In this document: piece by piece, positions 35,088 through 48,900 of the stretch
How the letters are laid out: every line of letters begins with the position of its first letter
How positions within the stretch are numbered: position 1 is the first letter of the stretch
Assembly (NCBI GenBank): GCA_963377175.1
Contig: CAUJNA010001597.1
Location: 1 to 64,000 of the forward strand
Source: Effrenium voratum
Taxonomy: Eukaryota > Sar > Dinophyceae > Suessiales > Symbiodiniaceae
Direction: 5' to 3'
DNA: 64,000 nucleotides
Position numbers and translations under genes: made by a program
The notes under the pieces: generated by a model
The model's input: only the letters and a program-made list of their open reading frames with translations
Told to the model about the DNA's origin: nothing
The model's database searches: none

Positions 35088-35350
35088 AAGAGACGGCAAG
35101 GTGACGTCCCGTGGGACGCTGTCCACCGAACCCTCCAGCTGTAATACCAACCACGTAGAAAGGTGTATACGGTCAAAACCGTTATAGCCGAACCCGTGCA
35201 AATGTTGTAAGGGAGAAGGAATAATAGTTACAACAGTGGTCCTGACAAATGCAGCGCAAGCGAAGTGTTTTCCGCTCTCTATTGCCGATCACGTATGAAC
35301 GCAGCTACACATAAGATCTTGAACCTCACTTGTGTCTTGAGCCAAATGGC
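35088..35350 (-). other. conserved 3' terminus of copy A with hairpin and SL-like sequence
   Basis: Almost identical to 41984-42245. Near the very end (minus) is the hairpin CGTCCC-AC-GGGACG; 250 bases further in is GCCATTTGGCTCAAG (35336-35350), one base short of the last 16 bases of the dinoflagellate spliced leader (GCCATTTTGGCTCAAG). Conservation in both copies marks it as part of the element. Confidence 0.5.
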
Positions 35351-36057
35351 AATCAATGGAACCCTGTAAGCAACACAAACACGGACCTCAGAACTGCTTC
35401 CCAATTTAGGCACGGGGCCAGGAGGGTTTTAACATCCCCCATTTGGGTCGCATTGTTCATCATGCGGTCCAAACACCACAAAACGTTCCACTGGCCACGG
35501 CTTCAGCTACGAAACTGTGTCGCGCACTCTTTCACTCGCTATCGCTACACCGTTCATTCATTGTGAAACCTGCCGGGTTCGATTGAAAATGAAACATGCA
35601 TCCGCAAATCGTAGCACATCCCCATATGCAGGTGTAATGTATACACTATCCTCACGTCATTTTACAACCATTGAACATCCCAGCTGCCGCATTTGCGCGT
35701 CGCGCAGCCGTCATCCACAGAAATGGGTTGGCCATAGAAGTTCAACAGAAGCGCCTGATCGTAAGCGATCTGCATATCACCGGCAAAGAAATATCGGTGA
35801 GCAACCAATGCAAAACATAGCCATTCCAGGTACCATGAATAATATATAATGAAAAGGAAATCATCCATGAGGTAATAGTTCCATCCATGAATATCCGGAA
35901 TGTCATAGCCGTCGGAATATGTAAATGTATACACATCCATTCATCTTGGACGCATGAAATCATATCATGATGTAGATTTGTTCCATCGCAATAACATTGA
36001 TGAGACGCAAGCAACAGACGGGGACTAGCCCACATCGTGCCGCAATCAACATCTGCA

Positions 36058-39000
36058 TTACGCATACCTGTCTCCAATGGACAGTCTGTGGGTACGTCGA
36101 CGGAACTCTTCGTCCAAATTCTTTTGGGCTTCTCGTGCCCGGACACACTTCTTGTGATGATCTTCTGGTATCCAATGCCCCATTCGGAGGCACCAATCCA
36201 GCAGAGGTGTGTCGCATTTATTCGGGTCAGTGGCCGCAATAATGGCGCTCACATTTACCGAATAACCATATTTGCCAAGGTTCAAGCCATCCCTTACGAA
36301 CGATATATACTTACAGTTGAAAGCCAGAGAAAAGCATCTGTAAATAATATCACCCACCGGGCGCACGCGATCCTTGACCAGGAGCTTCATTTCGTCCTTG
36401 GTGACGTCGAGGATTCTCGCTGCAATCCACAGCTTGTAGAATATGTATAACCCCTCGCATTTGTATACCATCAGACGAATGTATTCATCACGCTCCTCAG
36501 CCGACCGGAAGGCCCTTGTTCGAACATATTCTGAGATTGAGAAATCTTCAGTACCGTCGATGGCAAAAGGATCCCTTCCTGATCGTGTTCAGTCATGTTG
36601 GGGTACTTCATGAAGTCGTTGTGGTATGGGCAGCCTGGCTTCCCTTCGAGCGCGGCATCGACCGTTCTCTTTTCACCACCTTCGAACATCCCCCACATCT
36701 TTGACATCTGCAGTGCGATGAATCCCGCCATGTATTGAGCTTCGCGCGGCTCATCAAGGCAAATCGCCATCCGCTGGGTATTTATGATATCCCGCGATGC
36801 CAAGTCATTGTCGCGGTATTGCCAACCGCCATCTTCCTCCTCAGACATGTAGCCGGACGTGTATCCTTGCGTGTCCATGTCGTCTTCTTCAGGAACGTCC
36901 TCCGCCTCATCATCCTCTTCCCGTGCTGCCGCATCATGGTTGGCTTCGTCTTGTGCGCGCCTGGCATCACCCGAGACATTGGGCCTTTGGTTGTCCTCAT
37001 CGTCGTCGGAACTGATGTGGATGTAGAATCTCCCGGTAGAGATCAATTGCGCTCCACATTCCAGACACAGAAGCATGTGGGAATCGCGGTCGCACATGAC
37101 GGACATATCCGGCACCTCAGTCCTTCCCATGTCTCGTCATTCAGGATGACGACTTTGCTGATCTCGTCCCTGACCTCGTTGGTCTGCGCATCAAACTTGT
37201 CCAGCTTGTTTTCCCGAAAAAGTTCGCACGCACGATCAACCATGTCTTTGATGTAGTGCAGATTGTTGGCACCTGCCTCGGTCTCAGGCATCCTCTCGTT
37301 GATCTTCGCGACGTTCTGGAGGAACATCGCAGCCGATTCCTTGGGACGAGTTGACGAAACCCGGACAGATCTCGTTTTCCACACATTTTGAGTACGCTCG
37401 CTTGATGTCCCCGTACTCCAGGCGTTTCCCTCCGTTGCTTTTGCCAATCCAAATGGACTTGACCTCATAGAACGGGATCACGTCAAAGACCATGAATGTC
37501 CCATTTGCCGCGACTCCAGCTCCATACCGCGCGAGGGTTGCACTGGGAATGTAGATGATCGCAATCGGATCCCCCGACCTTACGTTTCGTAGCGTCACCT
37601 TCGTTGCTACGTTCATCTCATCCCATGGAGCAAATGCCCCGAAGTGCAATGCTAGCCTGTTTCCGCCATCGATCCCGCCGGGGACTAGCCCACAGCGTAC
37701 GATGCTTGGCAGGTTCTCCACATACGTCACATGGAATGCTCCTCCGAGAGAATCACCCATTCTTGCGGAATACCTATTTGCCAGTGCGGATGAGCTCATG
37801 AATCCAAAATCACTGTGACCAGTTGTGACTCGGATGCACCAAGGCCTGTACCATCCATCGCATCTGTTGAACATCCTGTCGATGTCATCCCGATCCAGGC
37901 CAGCATTGTTCATCTCCTCCCTGGCCGCCTTCATGTCATTCGGGTTCATGACGCTAGGAAACCTTGCTGCCAGGACCTGAAATCTCGATTTCTTTTGTCC
38001 GGACTCCTGCCACTTGATCACTTCCATGATGCCCATGTATCGTTTTGCTTTCGAAGTTGAAGGTGGGAATATGTCGTTGTTTCGGTCGTCAATGACTGCG
38101 TCGATGTCGACCCATCCACCTTCATCGCATCTGAAAACACTTCCTCGGCAATTGCCGATTTTGTGCCGAAGGACTCTACACAGGTTGTGAGACAGCTGGT
38201 TTGCTTGATCTTTCGTAGCAAATACCGAGCGATCGTCGCCAATCTTGCATAGCGGGGCACCGTCAAAAGGAGCAACGCAGAAATTGACGCTCTTGCCAAG
38301 CTGCATCACATCCACCTGCTCAAGGTTGGCACCCTTGGGAAAGTACTTGGGGTCAACAATAGACGCGTACGCCCATGGCATATGCACGTCGCTCACGTCG
38401 CCGTACTTCGCGACGTAGCATGGGATGGTGTCACATCCTCGCTCTAGCGTCGTCTTGAACGTTCTGTTGTCCCCGCACGGATTGTGGGTGAGGTCCACGC
38501 CACCGCATTGTAGCTCTCCTCCCTCAGCCGTGTCAGCCATCTCCACCAGGTTGATGGTATAGCTATACATTTCTATTGTCTCTTTCCCTTCTTGTCCCCC
38601 TTTCTTGCGTTCCTTGGACGTCGATGAGGACGGCTCTTCCGTATCCCCCATTTCTTCATCCGAAGAAACATGATCGCTGCTGAGAAGTTCACGGATCTTC
38701 TTCATCGCCTTCTCATTCCCAGCAGCCTCCTCATAGTTCTTGCAGTCGCCGTCGTGGGCCAGGTTCGCGCATCTCATGCAAATTCCCATCTCTCCCATGC
38801 ACTTTTCCATTGAGACTAGGAATCCGAGCGCCGCTCTCCGCCCATCAATCACTCGCTGCTTCTTCTCTTCTTTCTCAGCGTTGGGCTGAGAGCTTCGGCT
38901 CGGGTCTGGTACTTGACCAAGACCGTCACCTTCGCCCTCTGTTGCCTTCCTCTTGGATCCTTGGGTGGCAGGCTCGGTCATCAGGGATCGCGGATGTCTG

Positions 39001-41976
39001 GGCTTGATCTTGTTCATGATGTCCAGCACTTCTTTCGTGGGCGCCCCGAGCTGGGCGGATGGTTTATTCCGCTTTCGGTTCTGGCCCGTCGTGTGGCTCA
39101 CGTTCCCGGCGAGGTGTCGTACGATTGAATGCTCAAACTCCCTCTTGATCTTCCATATATCTTTCCACAGCGGAAGTTCGTGCTGAAAGTACGACATCAC
39201 CTCAAAGAATCCCAATATCATCTCGACGACGTCTCCCAAGGACTCCTCATTCGTAGTCTGTCCCAGGAGGTCATACATCGTCCCCTGATCGAGCACGCTC
39301 TTGATCCAGGATGAATAGGCCACGTTGCCAAGATCCTTGTCTATCACGAAGATGGAGGTCCTCTCCTCTACTCCCTCGGAATTCTTGCACGTGATCACAT
39401 CCCGGGATGCACACAATTGCTTCCCGTGACCGTTGTTGTAGAACTGTGCTGCCTGATCCATTGTCATGCTCACGAAACCCACGTGGGATAGCTCCTTCTT
39501 CAGCTTGGAATATGCAAGTTCCCGTATAATCGTGGTCATGGCCTGAACATTGTTGACGTCCACCATGAGATTTTGAAGATCTGGGATTGCAACCACGCAT
39601 TCTGCGAAAAGTCGCGTATACAGCTTCCTCCCTTCGGTTGATCTCACAACACCGTTCGTATCCGCATTCCAGTTCGCGCAACAGTTCACGCAAGAAGTGG
39701 GATTGAATTTTGAGTTTGACCCGAGCACCTTCGACTTGTTCATCTGCATCTCTCTCACACAAAGTTCGCAGATCAACTCACTGAGCTCGGTGACCGAATA
39801 CCATCGAAGACGTTGATCACTGACATCGATGTTCCCAAACGCATCTTGTCCGCCGTGTCCTTCATCCTGCCGTTCTTGCTTCCGCTTTGATTGAGCAGTG
39901 AAGGTCGGCTTGTACTCGAATTTCACCTTCGACTCCTCCATGTTCTTCGGGATATTGAATCGAAGGTCGGGCTCGTTTATGCATGTCTCCTCCAGCTCAC
40001 GCACGAACGCGTTGCTTGGCGCGATCACATCGATGGATTTCTCCACCAACAATCGCTTCAAGAGGAAATGTTGCAGATTCGAGCTCCCAGGGATCTTGTA
40101 GTTCTTACCTGTGAGCGCGTGGGCAACGCGCCACAGGCGATCATTCTCGGTCACCAACGCGCCTGCCGCCTTGCAGATCTCGCTCACCTTGTTGGCGATC
40201 GTCCCCAAGTCCCCTCTTCCTCCATGGAAAGCTACGTCGCGATTCACGCACACCACAACCAAGCCCTTGCACGTGTTGACGAGGTCGGATATCGTCTTTT
40301 GCAAGGAGTCAATGATGGGGTTGGCGGTCACCTGCCACCCACACCCTCTCACGCACACCCAGTCATAGAGCGACATCCAAATGTGTACCGACACAGGTGA
40401 GTCATCCATGTCTCGCCTCCGTCGTTCGACGATGAGCTTTTCCAGTTTCTGCAATCGGGAGATGATGCTCATCGTATCTGCGGACGAGGAGACTTGCTCA
40501 CTCGAACCGTAGTACGATCTCTCCTCGATGTTTGTCCATCCCTGTTCGTTGACCATCATCTGGAAGGTCTTCGTGCTCCCTTTCGCATTGACAGCCCTCA
40601 GGGGCCAATCCAGGACCAAGAAGCTCTTCTTCTGAATCATCATGTCACGAATCGTCGCCCCACCAATGGGGCCCCTTTTCTGATCCTTGATGATTCGGAT
40701 CAACCGTCCAGGTGCGTTTCTGGGTTCTTCTCTGCCTGGATCAACGCGTTGATGGCTTTGGCGCCTGGAAGGCGTCCAGTAATCAAGCATCCTGTTTGGG
40801 CACACATGAAAGCATACAGCTGAAGCCATGCCGCATTCCCTTTTCCAACATAGGAAAGAATGATCTTCTCCGCACTGGTCTTCTCCTCGAAATGTAACAG
40901 CGAAGAAGTCAGGCATCTCAGCATACACTCCCAATATGTCGCGTTCTTCCCGTCTGCGAGACACAGCCCAAATACAGTTTGTACGATTGGGTACCCTGTG
41001 TTGGCGTCTATGTTAAACTTCACGTTGACAGTCGCGCCGCTCAGAGTAATACCCCCTTCGAATGAGGTGTATGTGTCGAGTCCAGCAGTTGGGTTGACGA
41101 TTGCGTTGTCGATCTTGACGGCATCGCTTGCATACAACCCCCCACTTGAAGCTCCCTGCTGGGGGACTGGCCCACCAGAGGTTTGTTTCCTTTGCCCGGA
41201 GCTCGACGCTGACTTCTGCTGTCGTTCCGTCTTCTGCGGCGGTTCCGTCTTCGATGAACCCATTACCCACCACGTCGGCTCCTCTCCGATCGCGAAGTCC
41301 TCGGGGTACCTCTCCAGTTCCCTGTTGGCTTCGTGAATGGTGCAGTAGGTGTTCTGGTCGAAGTCGATCATGTTGCCCTTCTCCGCCTTCCTTTCAATCT
41401 CCTTCAGCCAGCTTACCCACTTGCGCCGATCTTGGTTCTCAGCGGCCCTGTCAGCCGCGCGCGGCGCCAAACTGATGGAATTGATGTTCATCGCAGGCAG
41501 CGTTGATTCGTAGATCATGTCGATGCACCACAGGAAGTTCCTGGCGACCTCGATCTCCCGATAGAGGTCCCTTAGCTCATTCTTGTCCTGACGGAAATAA
41601 ACTGTGTACGACTGATCCGTAGCATGCCTTTCCCCGACCAATGGCTGCAACCTCCTCATGATGAAGGAAACGCACATAAGTGAGTTGATTGCCCCAATGC
41701 ATGCATCAGAGATGTCGCTGGGGGTTGACCCACAGATCATCCAGCGCAAAAGGTTGTGCTGGTGAGCTCTTTCATCTCTTCTCATTGCATACGCGAGGTT
41801 CTTCATCGACGCACGCAGCTCATTCTGGTAGATCAGCCCAAGGTCCCAATTCTTCTGGTAGTCGTCTTTTGCGCCACGACCGTAGAAGTCACGCTTGGGA
41901 GCCTTGATCACGCTCAACGTGAATACCTTCCCCCAGTTTCGATCTCTGAATTTCGAAATTCTTCGATCATGCCTTT
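36058..41976 (-). pseudogene. long protein with Tpt1/KptA-like domain, copy A
   Basis: Frames 41917-40700, 40964-37284, 37468-37043, 37130-36471 and 36471-36058 are pieces of one protein split by indels. N-terminal third: no known domain. Middle: CELCV...CVNCCANW and CMRCANLAHDGDC clusters that may bind zinc. About 38204-37431: HNLCRVLRHK, DEGGWVDIDAVI, CIRVTTGHSDFGF, GGAFHVTYVENLPSIVRCGL, LALHFGAFAPWD and AIIYIPSATLARYGAG, the order of a Tpt1/KptA RNA 2'-phosphotransferase (LRH, GHS and H-x-T landmarks; the usual HGT is HVT). Such enzymes move a 2'-phosphate from RNA to NAD. C-terminal: CPSCAT...CLECGAQ zinc-ribbon-like cysteines, an Asp/Glu-rich linker and a helical end (RTHRLSIGDRYA). Confidence 0.7.
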
Positions 41977-41983
41977 CGAACTG

Positions 41984-42245
41984 TCAAGACGGCAAGGTGA
42001 CGTCCCGTGGGACGCTGTGCACCGAACCCTCCAGCTGTAATACCAACCACGTAGAAAGGCGTATACGGTCAAAGCCGTTATAGCCGAACCCGTGTAAACG
42101 TTGTAAGGTAGAAGGAATAATAGTTACAACAGTGGTCCTGACAAATGCAGCGCAAGCGAAGTGTTTTCCGCTCTCAACGCCGATCACGTGTGAACGCAGC
42201 TACACATAAGATCTTGAACCTCAATCGTGTCTTGAGCCAAATGGC
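41984..42245 (-). other. conserved 3' terminus of copy B with hairpin and SL-like sequence
   Basis: Counterpart of 35088-35350; the SL-like 15-mer is at 42231-42245. It abuts the truncated 5' end of copy A. Confidence 0.5.
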
Positions 42246-42933
42246 GATCAATGGAACCTGGTAAGCAACACAAACACGGACCTCAGAACTGCTTCCCAAT
42301 TTAGGCACGGGGCCAGGAGGGTTTTAACATCCCCCATTTGGGTCGCATTGTTCATCATGCGGTCCAAACACCACAAAACGTTCCACTGGCCACGGCTTCA
42401 GCTACGAAACTGTGTCGTGCACTCTTTCACTCGCTATCGCTACACCGTTCATTCATTGTGAAACATGCCGGGTTCGATTGAATATGAAACGTGAAACATG
42501 CATCCGCAAATCGTAGCACATTCCCATATGCAGGTGTAATATATACACTATCGTCACGTCATTTGACAACCATTGAACATCCCAGCTGCCGCATTTGCGC
42601 ATCGCGCAGCCGTCATCCATAGGAAATGGGTTGGCCATAGAAGCTCAATAGAAGCGCCTGCTCGTAAGCAATCTGCATATCACCGGCAAGGAAATATCGG
42701 TGAGCAATCAATGCAAATCATAGCCATTCCAGGTACCATGAATAATATATATAATGAAAAGGAATCATCCATGAGGTAATAGCTCCATCCATGAATATCC
42801 GGAATGTCATAGTCGTCGGAATATGTAAACGTATACACATCCATTCATCTTGGACGCATGAAATCATATCATGATGTGTTGATGAGACGCAAGCAACGGA
42901 TGGGGACTAACCCACATGCAATCAACATCTGCA

Positions 42934-45900
42934 TTACGCATACCTGTCCCCAATGGACAGTCGGTGAGTGCGTCGACGGAACTCCTCGTCCAAATTCTTT
43001 TGGGCTTCTCGCGCCCGGACACACTTCTTGTTATGATCCTCTGGTATCCAATGCCCTTTTCGGAGGCACCAATCCAGCAGAGGTGTATCGCATTTATTCG
43101 GATCGATGGCCGCAATAATGGCGCTCACATTGACCGAATAACCGTATTTGCCAAGGTTCAGGCCACCCCTCACGAACGATATATACTTACAGTTGAAAGC
43201 CAGCGAAAAGCATCTGTAAATAATATCACCCACCGGGCGCACGCGGTCCTTGACCAGGAGCTTCATTTCGTCCTTGGTGACGTCCAGGATTCTCGCTGCA
43301 ATCCACAGCTTGTAGAATGTGTATAATCCCTCGCACTTGCACACCATCATACGAATGTAATCTTCACGCTCCTCAGCCGACCGGAAGACCCTCGTCCGAA
43401 CATTCTCGGATTGACAAATCTTCAGTACCGTTGATGGTAAAAGGATCCCTTCCTGATCGTGCTCAGTCATGTTGGGGTACCTCTTGAAGTCGTTGTGGTA
43501 AGGGCAGCCCGGCCTCCCCTCGAGTCCGGCATTCAACGTTCTCTCCTCACCACCTTCGAACATCCCCCACATCTTCGACATCTGCAGTGCGATGAATCCC
43601 GCCATGTATTGAGCCTCGCGCGGCTCATCAAGGCAAATCGCCATCCGCTGGGAATTAATGATATCCCGTGATGTCAAATCAGTGTCGCGGTACTGCCAAC
43701 CGCCATCTTCCTCCTCAGACACGTAGCCGGATGTATATCCTTGCGCGTCCATGTCGTCTTCCTCAGGAACTTCCTCCGCCTCGTCATCATCCTCCTGTGC
43801 TGCCGCATCATGGTTGGCTTCTTCTTGTGCGCGCCTGGCATCACCCGAGACATTGGGCTTTTGATTGTCCTCATCGTCGTCGGAATTGATGTGGATGTAG
43901 AACCTCCCGGTGGAGATCAGTTGCGCTCCACATTCCAGGCATAAGCAGAAGCATGTGGGGATTGCGGTCGCACATGACGGACATATCCGGCACCTCAGTC
44001 CTTCCCATGTCTCGTCATTCAGGATGACGACTTTGCTGACCTCGTCCCTGACCTCGTTAAATTTCGCACGCACGATCGACCATGTCTTTGATGTAGTGCA
44101 GATTATCGGCACCTGCCTCGGTCTCAGGCATCCTCTCGTTGATCTTTGCGACGTTCTGGAGGAACATCGCAGCCGACTCTTGGGATGAGTTGACGAAACC
44201 AGGACAGATCTCGTTCTCCACACATTTCGAGTACGCTCTCTTGATGTCGACGTACTCCAGGCGTTTCCCTCCGTTGCTTTTGCCAATCCAAATGGACTTG
44301 ACCTCATAGAACGGGATCACGTCAAAGACCATGAATGTCCCATTTGCCGCGACTCCAGCTCCATACCGCGCGAGGGTTGCACTGGGAATGTAGATGATCG
44401 CAATCGGATCCCCTTTCCTTACGTTCCGTAGCGTCACCTTCGTTGCTACGTTCATCTCATCCCATGGAGCAAATGCTCCGAAGTGCAGTGCTAGCCTGTT
44501 CCGGGGACCAACCCACAGCGTACGATGCTTGGCAGGTTTTCCACATACGTCACATGGAATGCTCCTCCGAGAGAATCACCCCTTGCGGAATACCTATTTG
44601 CCAGTGCGGATGAGCTCATGAATCCAAAATCACTGTGACCAGTTGTGACTCGGATGCACCAAGGCCTGTACCATCCATCGCATCTGTTGAACATCCTGTC
44701 GATGTCGTCCCGATCCAGGTCATTTCCTCCCTGGCCTCCCTCGTGTCATTCTGGTTCATGATGCTAGGAAACCTTGCTGCCAGGACCTGAAATCTCGATT
44801 TCTTGTGTCCGGATCCTGCCACTTGATCACTTCCATGATGCCCATGTATCCGTTTCGCTCTTGAGGTTGTAGGTGGGAATATGTCGTTGTTCCGGTCGTC
44901 AATGACTGCGTCAATGTCGACCCATCCACCTTCGTCGCATCTGAAAACACTTCCTCGGCAATTGCCGATTTTGTGCCGAAGGACTCTGCATAGGTTGTGA
45001 GATAGCTGGTTTGCTTGATCTTTCGTAGCAAATACCGAGCGATCATCGCCAATCCTGCATAGTGGAGCACCGTCAAAAGGAGCAACGCAGAAATTGACGC
45101 TCTTGCCAAGCTGCATCACATCCACCTGCTCAAGGTTGGCACCTTTGGCAAAGTACCTGGGGTCAACACTAGACGCATACGCCCACGGCATATGCACGTT
45201 ACTCACGTCGCCATACTTCGGGATGTAGCATGGAATGGTGTCACACCCTCGCTCTAGCGTCGTCTTGAACGTTCTGTTGTCCCCGCACGGATTGTGGGTG
45301 AGGTCCACGCCACCGCATTGTAGCTCTCCTCCCTCAGCCGTGTCAGCCATCTCCACCAGGCTGATGGCATAGCTATTGTTTCTTTCCCTGCTTGTCCTCC
45401 TCTCTTGCGTTCCTTGGACGTTGATGAGGACGGCTCTTCCGTATCCCCCATTTCTTCATCTGAGGAAACAGGATCACTGCTGAGTAGTTCACGGATCTTC
45501 TTCATCGCCTTCTCATTCCCAGCAGCCTCCTCATAGTCCTTGCAGTCGCCGTCGTGGGCCAGGTTCGCGCACCTCATACAAATTCCCATCTCTCCCATGC
45601 ACTTCTCCATTGAGACCAGGAATCCGAGTGCTGCTCTCCGCCCATCAATCACTCGCTGCTTCTTTTCTTCCTTCTCAGCGTTGGGCTGAGAGCTTCGGCT
45701 CGGGTCTGGTGCTTGACCAAGACCGTCACCTTCGCCCTCCGTTGCCTTTCTCTTGGATCCTTGGGTGGCAGGCTCGGTCATCAGGGATCGCGGATGTCTG
45801 GGCTTGATCTTGTTCATGATGTCCAGCACTTCTTTCGTGGGCGCCCCGAGTTGGGCGGAAGGCTTATTCCGCTTTCGGTTCTGGCCCGTCGTGTGGCTCA

Positions 45901-48900
45901 CGTTCCCGGCGAGGTGTCGTACGATTGACTGCTTGAACTCCCTCTTGATCTTCCATACATCCTTCCACAGCGGGAGTTCGTGCTGAAAGTACGACATCAC
46001 CTCAAAGAACCCCAATATCATCTCGACGACGTCCCCCAAGGATTCCTCATTCGAAGTCTGTCCCAGGAGGTCATACATCGTCCCCTGATCGAGCACGCTC
46101 TTGATCCAGGATGAATAGGCCACGTTGCCAAGATCCTTGTCTATCATGAATGGTGGTCCTCTCCTCAACTCCCTCGGAATTCTTGCACATGATCACATCA
46201 CGGGATGCACACAATTGCTTCCCGTGACCGTTGTTGTAGAACTGTGCTGCCTGATCCATTGTCATGCTCACGAAACCCACGTGGGATAGCTCCTTCTTCA
46301 GCTTGGAATATGCGAGTTCCCGTATAATCGTGGTCATGGCCTGAACGTTGTTGACGTCCACCATGAGGTTTTGAAGATCAGGGATTGCTACCACGCATTC
46401 CGCGAAAAGTCGCGTATACAGCTTCCTCCCCTCAGTTGATCTCACAATACCGTTCGTGTCCGCATTCCAGTTCGCGCAACAGTTCACGCAAGAAGTGGGA
46501 TTGAATTTTGTCTCTCTCACACAAAGCTCGCAGATCAACCCGTTGAGCTCGGTGACCGAATACCATCGAAGACGTTGATCACTGACATCGGTGTTCCCAA
46601 ACGCATCTTGTCCGCCGTGTCCTTCGTCTTGCCGTTCTTGTTTCCGCTTTGATTGAGCAGTGAAGGTCGGCTTGTACTCAAATTTCACCTTCGATTCCTC
46701 CATGTTCTTCGGGACATTGAAGCGAAGGTCGGGCTCGTTTATGCATGTCTCCTCCAGCTCACGCACAAACGCGTTGCTTGGTGCGATCACATCGATGGAT
46801 TTCTCCACCAACAATCGCTTCAGGAGGAAATGTTGCAGATTCGAGCTCCCAGGGATCTTGTAGTTCTTACCTGTGAGCGCGTGGGCAACGCGCCACAGGC
46901 GATCATTCTCGGTCACCAACGCGCCTGCCGCCTTGCAGATCTCGCTCACCTTGTTGGCGATCGTCCCCAAGTCCCCTCTTCCTCCATGGAAAGCTACATC
47001 GCGATTCACGCACACCACAACCAGGCCCTTGCACGTGTTGACGAGGTCGGATATCGCCTTTTGCAAGGAGTCAATGATGGGGTTGGCGGTCACCTGCCAC
47101 CCACACCCTCTCATGCACACCCAATCATAGAGCGACATCCAAATGTGCACCGACACAGGTGAGTCATCCATGTCTCGCCTCCGTCGTTCGATGATGAGCT
47201 TTTCCAGTTTCTGTAAACGGGAGATAATACTCAGTGTGTCATTGGGCGAGGAGACTTGCTCACTCGACCCATAGTACGATCTCTCTTCGATATTTGTCCA
47301 CCCCTGTTCGTTGACCATCATTTGGAAGGTCTTCGTGCCCTTTAGCGTTGACAGCCCTCAGGGGCCAGTCCAGGACCAAGAAGCTCTTCTTCTGAATCAT
47401 CATGTCGCGAATTGTTGCCTCACCAATGGGGCCCCTTTTCAGTCCCTTGATGATCCGGATCAACCGTCCAGGTGCGTTGTCTGGGTTCTTCTCTGCCTGG
47501 ATCAACGCGTTGATGGCTTTGGCGCCCGGAAGGCGTCCAGTAATCAAGCATCCTGTTTGGGCACACATGAAAGCATACAGCTGAAGCCATGCCGCATTCC
47601 CCTTTCCAACATAGGAAAGAATAATCTTCTCCGCGCTGGTCTTCTCCTCGAAATGCAACAGCGAAGAAGTCAGGCATCTCAGCATACACTCCCAATAGGT
47701 CGCGTTCTTCCCCTCCGCGAGACACGGCCCAAATACAGTCTGTATGATTGGGTACCCTGTGTTGGTGTCTATGTTGAACTTCACATTGACAGTCGCGCCG
47801 CTCAGAGTAATACCCCCTTCGAACGAGGTGTATGTTTCGAGTCCAGCAGTTGGGTTGATGATTGTCCATCTGTCATCATCACCACCGGAGTTCATGCGGA
47901 ATATGGAGTCGATGATCTCGTTGTCGATCTTGACGGCATCGCTAGCATACGACCCCCCACTTGAAGCTCCCTGCTGGGGGACTGGCCCACCAGAGGTTTG
48001 GCTCCTTTGCCCGGAGCTCGACGCTGACTTCTGCTGTCGCTCCGTCCTCCGCGGCGGTTCAGTCTTCGATGAGCCCATCACCCACCACGTCGGCTCCTCT
48101 CCGATCGCGAAGTCCTCGGGGTACCTCTCCAGTTCCCTCTCGACTTCGTGAATGGTGCAGTAGTTGTTCTGGTAGAAGTCGATCATGACATCCTTCTCAG
48201 CTTTCTTTTCGATCTCCTTCAGCCAGAACTGATGGAGCTGATGTTCATCGCAGGCAGCTTTGATTCGTAGATCATGTCGATGCACCACAGGAAGTTCCTG
48301 GCGAACTCGACCTCTCGATAGAGTTCTTTTAGCTCATTCTTGTCCTGACGGAAATAAGCTGTGTGCGACTGATCCCTAGCATGCCTTTCACCGAGCAATG
48401 GCTGCAACCTCCTCATGATGAAGGAAACGCACATGAGCGAGTTGATTGCCCCGATGCACGTGTGAGAGATATCACTGGGGGTTGACCCACAGATCATCCA
48501 GCGCAAAAGATTGTGCTGGTTAGCTTCTTCATCTCTTCTCAGTGCATATGCGAGGTTCTTCATCGATGCTCGCAGCTCATTCTGGTAGATCAGCCCAAGG
48601 TCCCAATTCTTCTGGTAGTCGTCCTTTGCGCCACGACCGTAGAAGTCGAGCTTGGGGGGCTTGATCACGCTCAACGTGAACCCAGTTTCGATCTCTGAAT
48701 TTCGAAATTCTCCGATCGTGCCTTTCAAACTCTGCAGTTGTCAGGAACTCCTCGGAGCTCCTCCACCTTCTCGACGACGAGGTTCTAGTTGGCTCATCGC
48801 TGATGAACTCTTTGTATACCTCCCCGACCTGGGTGTCTTGGTGGAATGCAGCTTTGAACGACCGTTCCTCATTGTCCTCGGCCACACCTGATGCGAGATC

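Larger units (their letters stand above)
35088..41983 (-). mobile_element. KptA-polyprotein element, copy A (5'-truncated)
   Basis: About 6.9 kb that matches 41984-48735 along almost its whole length in the same orientation. Its 5' end stops abruptly near 41979, directly against the 3' end of copy B, while copy B continues upstream to the predicted N-terminus. About 970 bases of 3' noncoding sequence (35088-36057) follow the stop. Copy A has its own frame breaks at about 40715, 37337 and 37080 that copy B lacks. 5' truncation with a fixed 3' end resembles LINE-type insertion, but no reverse transcriptase is encoded; a tandem array made by unequal exchange is the alternative. Confidence 0.75.

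Noticed and set aside
38224..38244. GDD in the KptA protein (KIGDDRSVF) as an RNA polymerase motif C
   Set aside because: No accompanying polymerase motifs A or B; it lies directly before the KptA-like domain.
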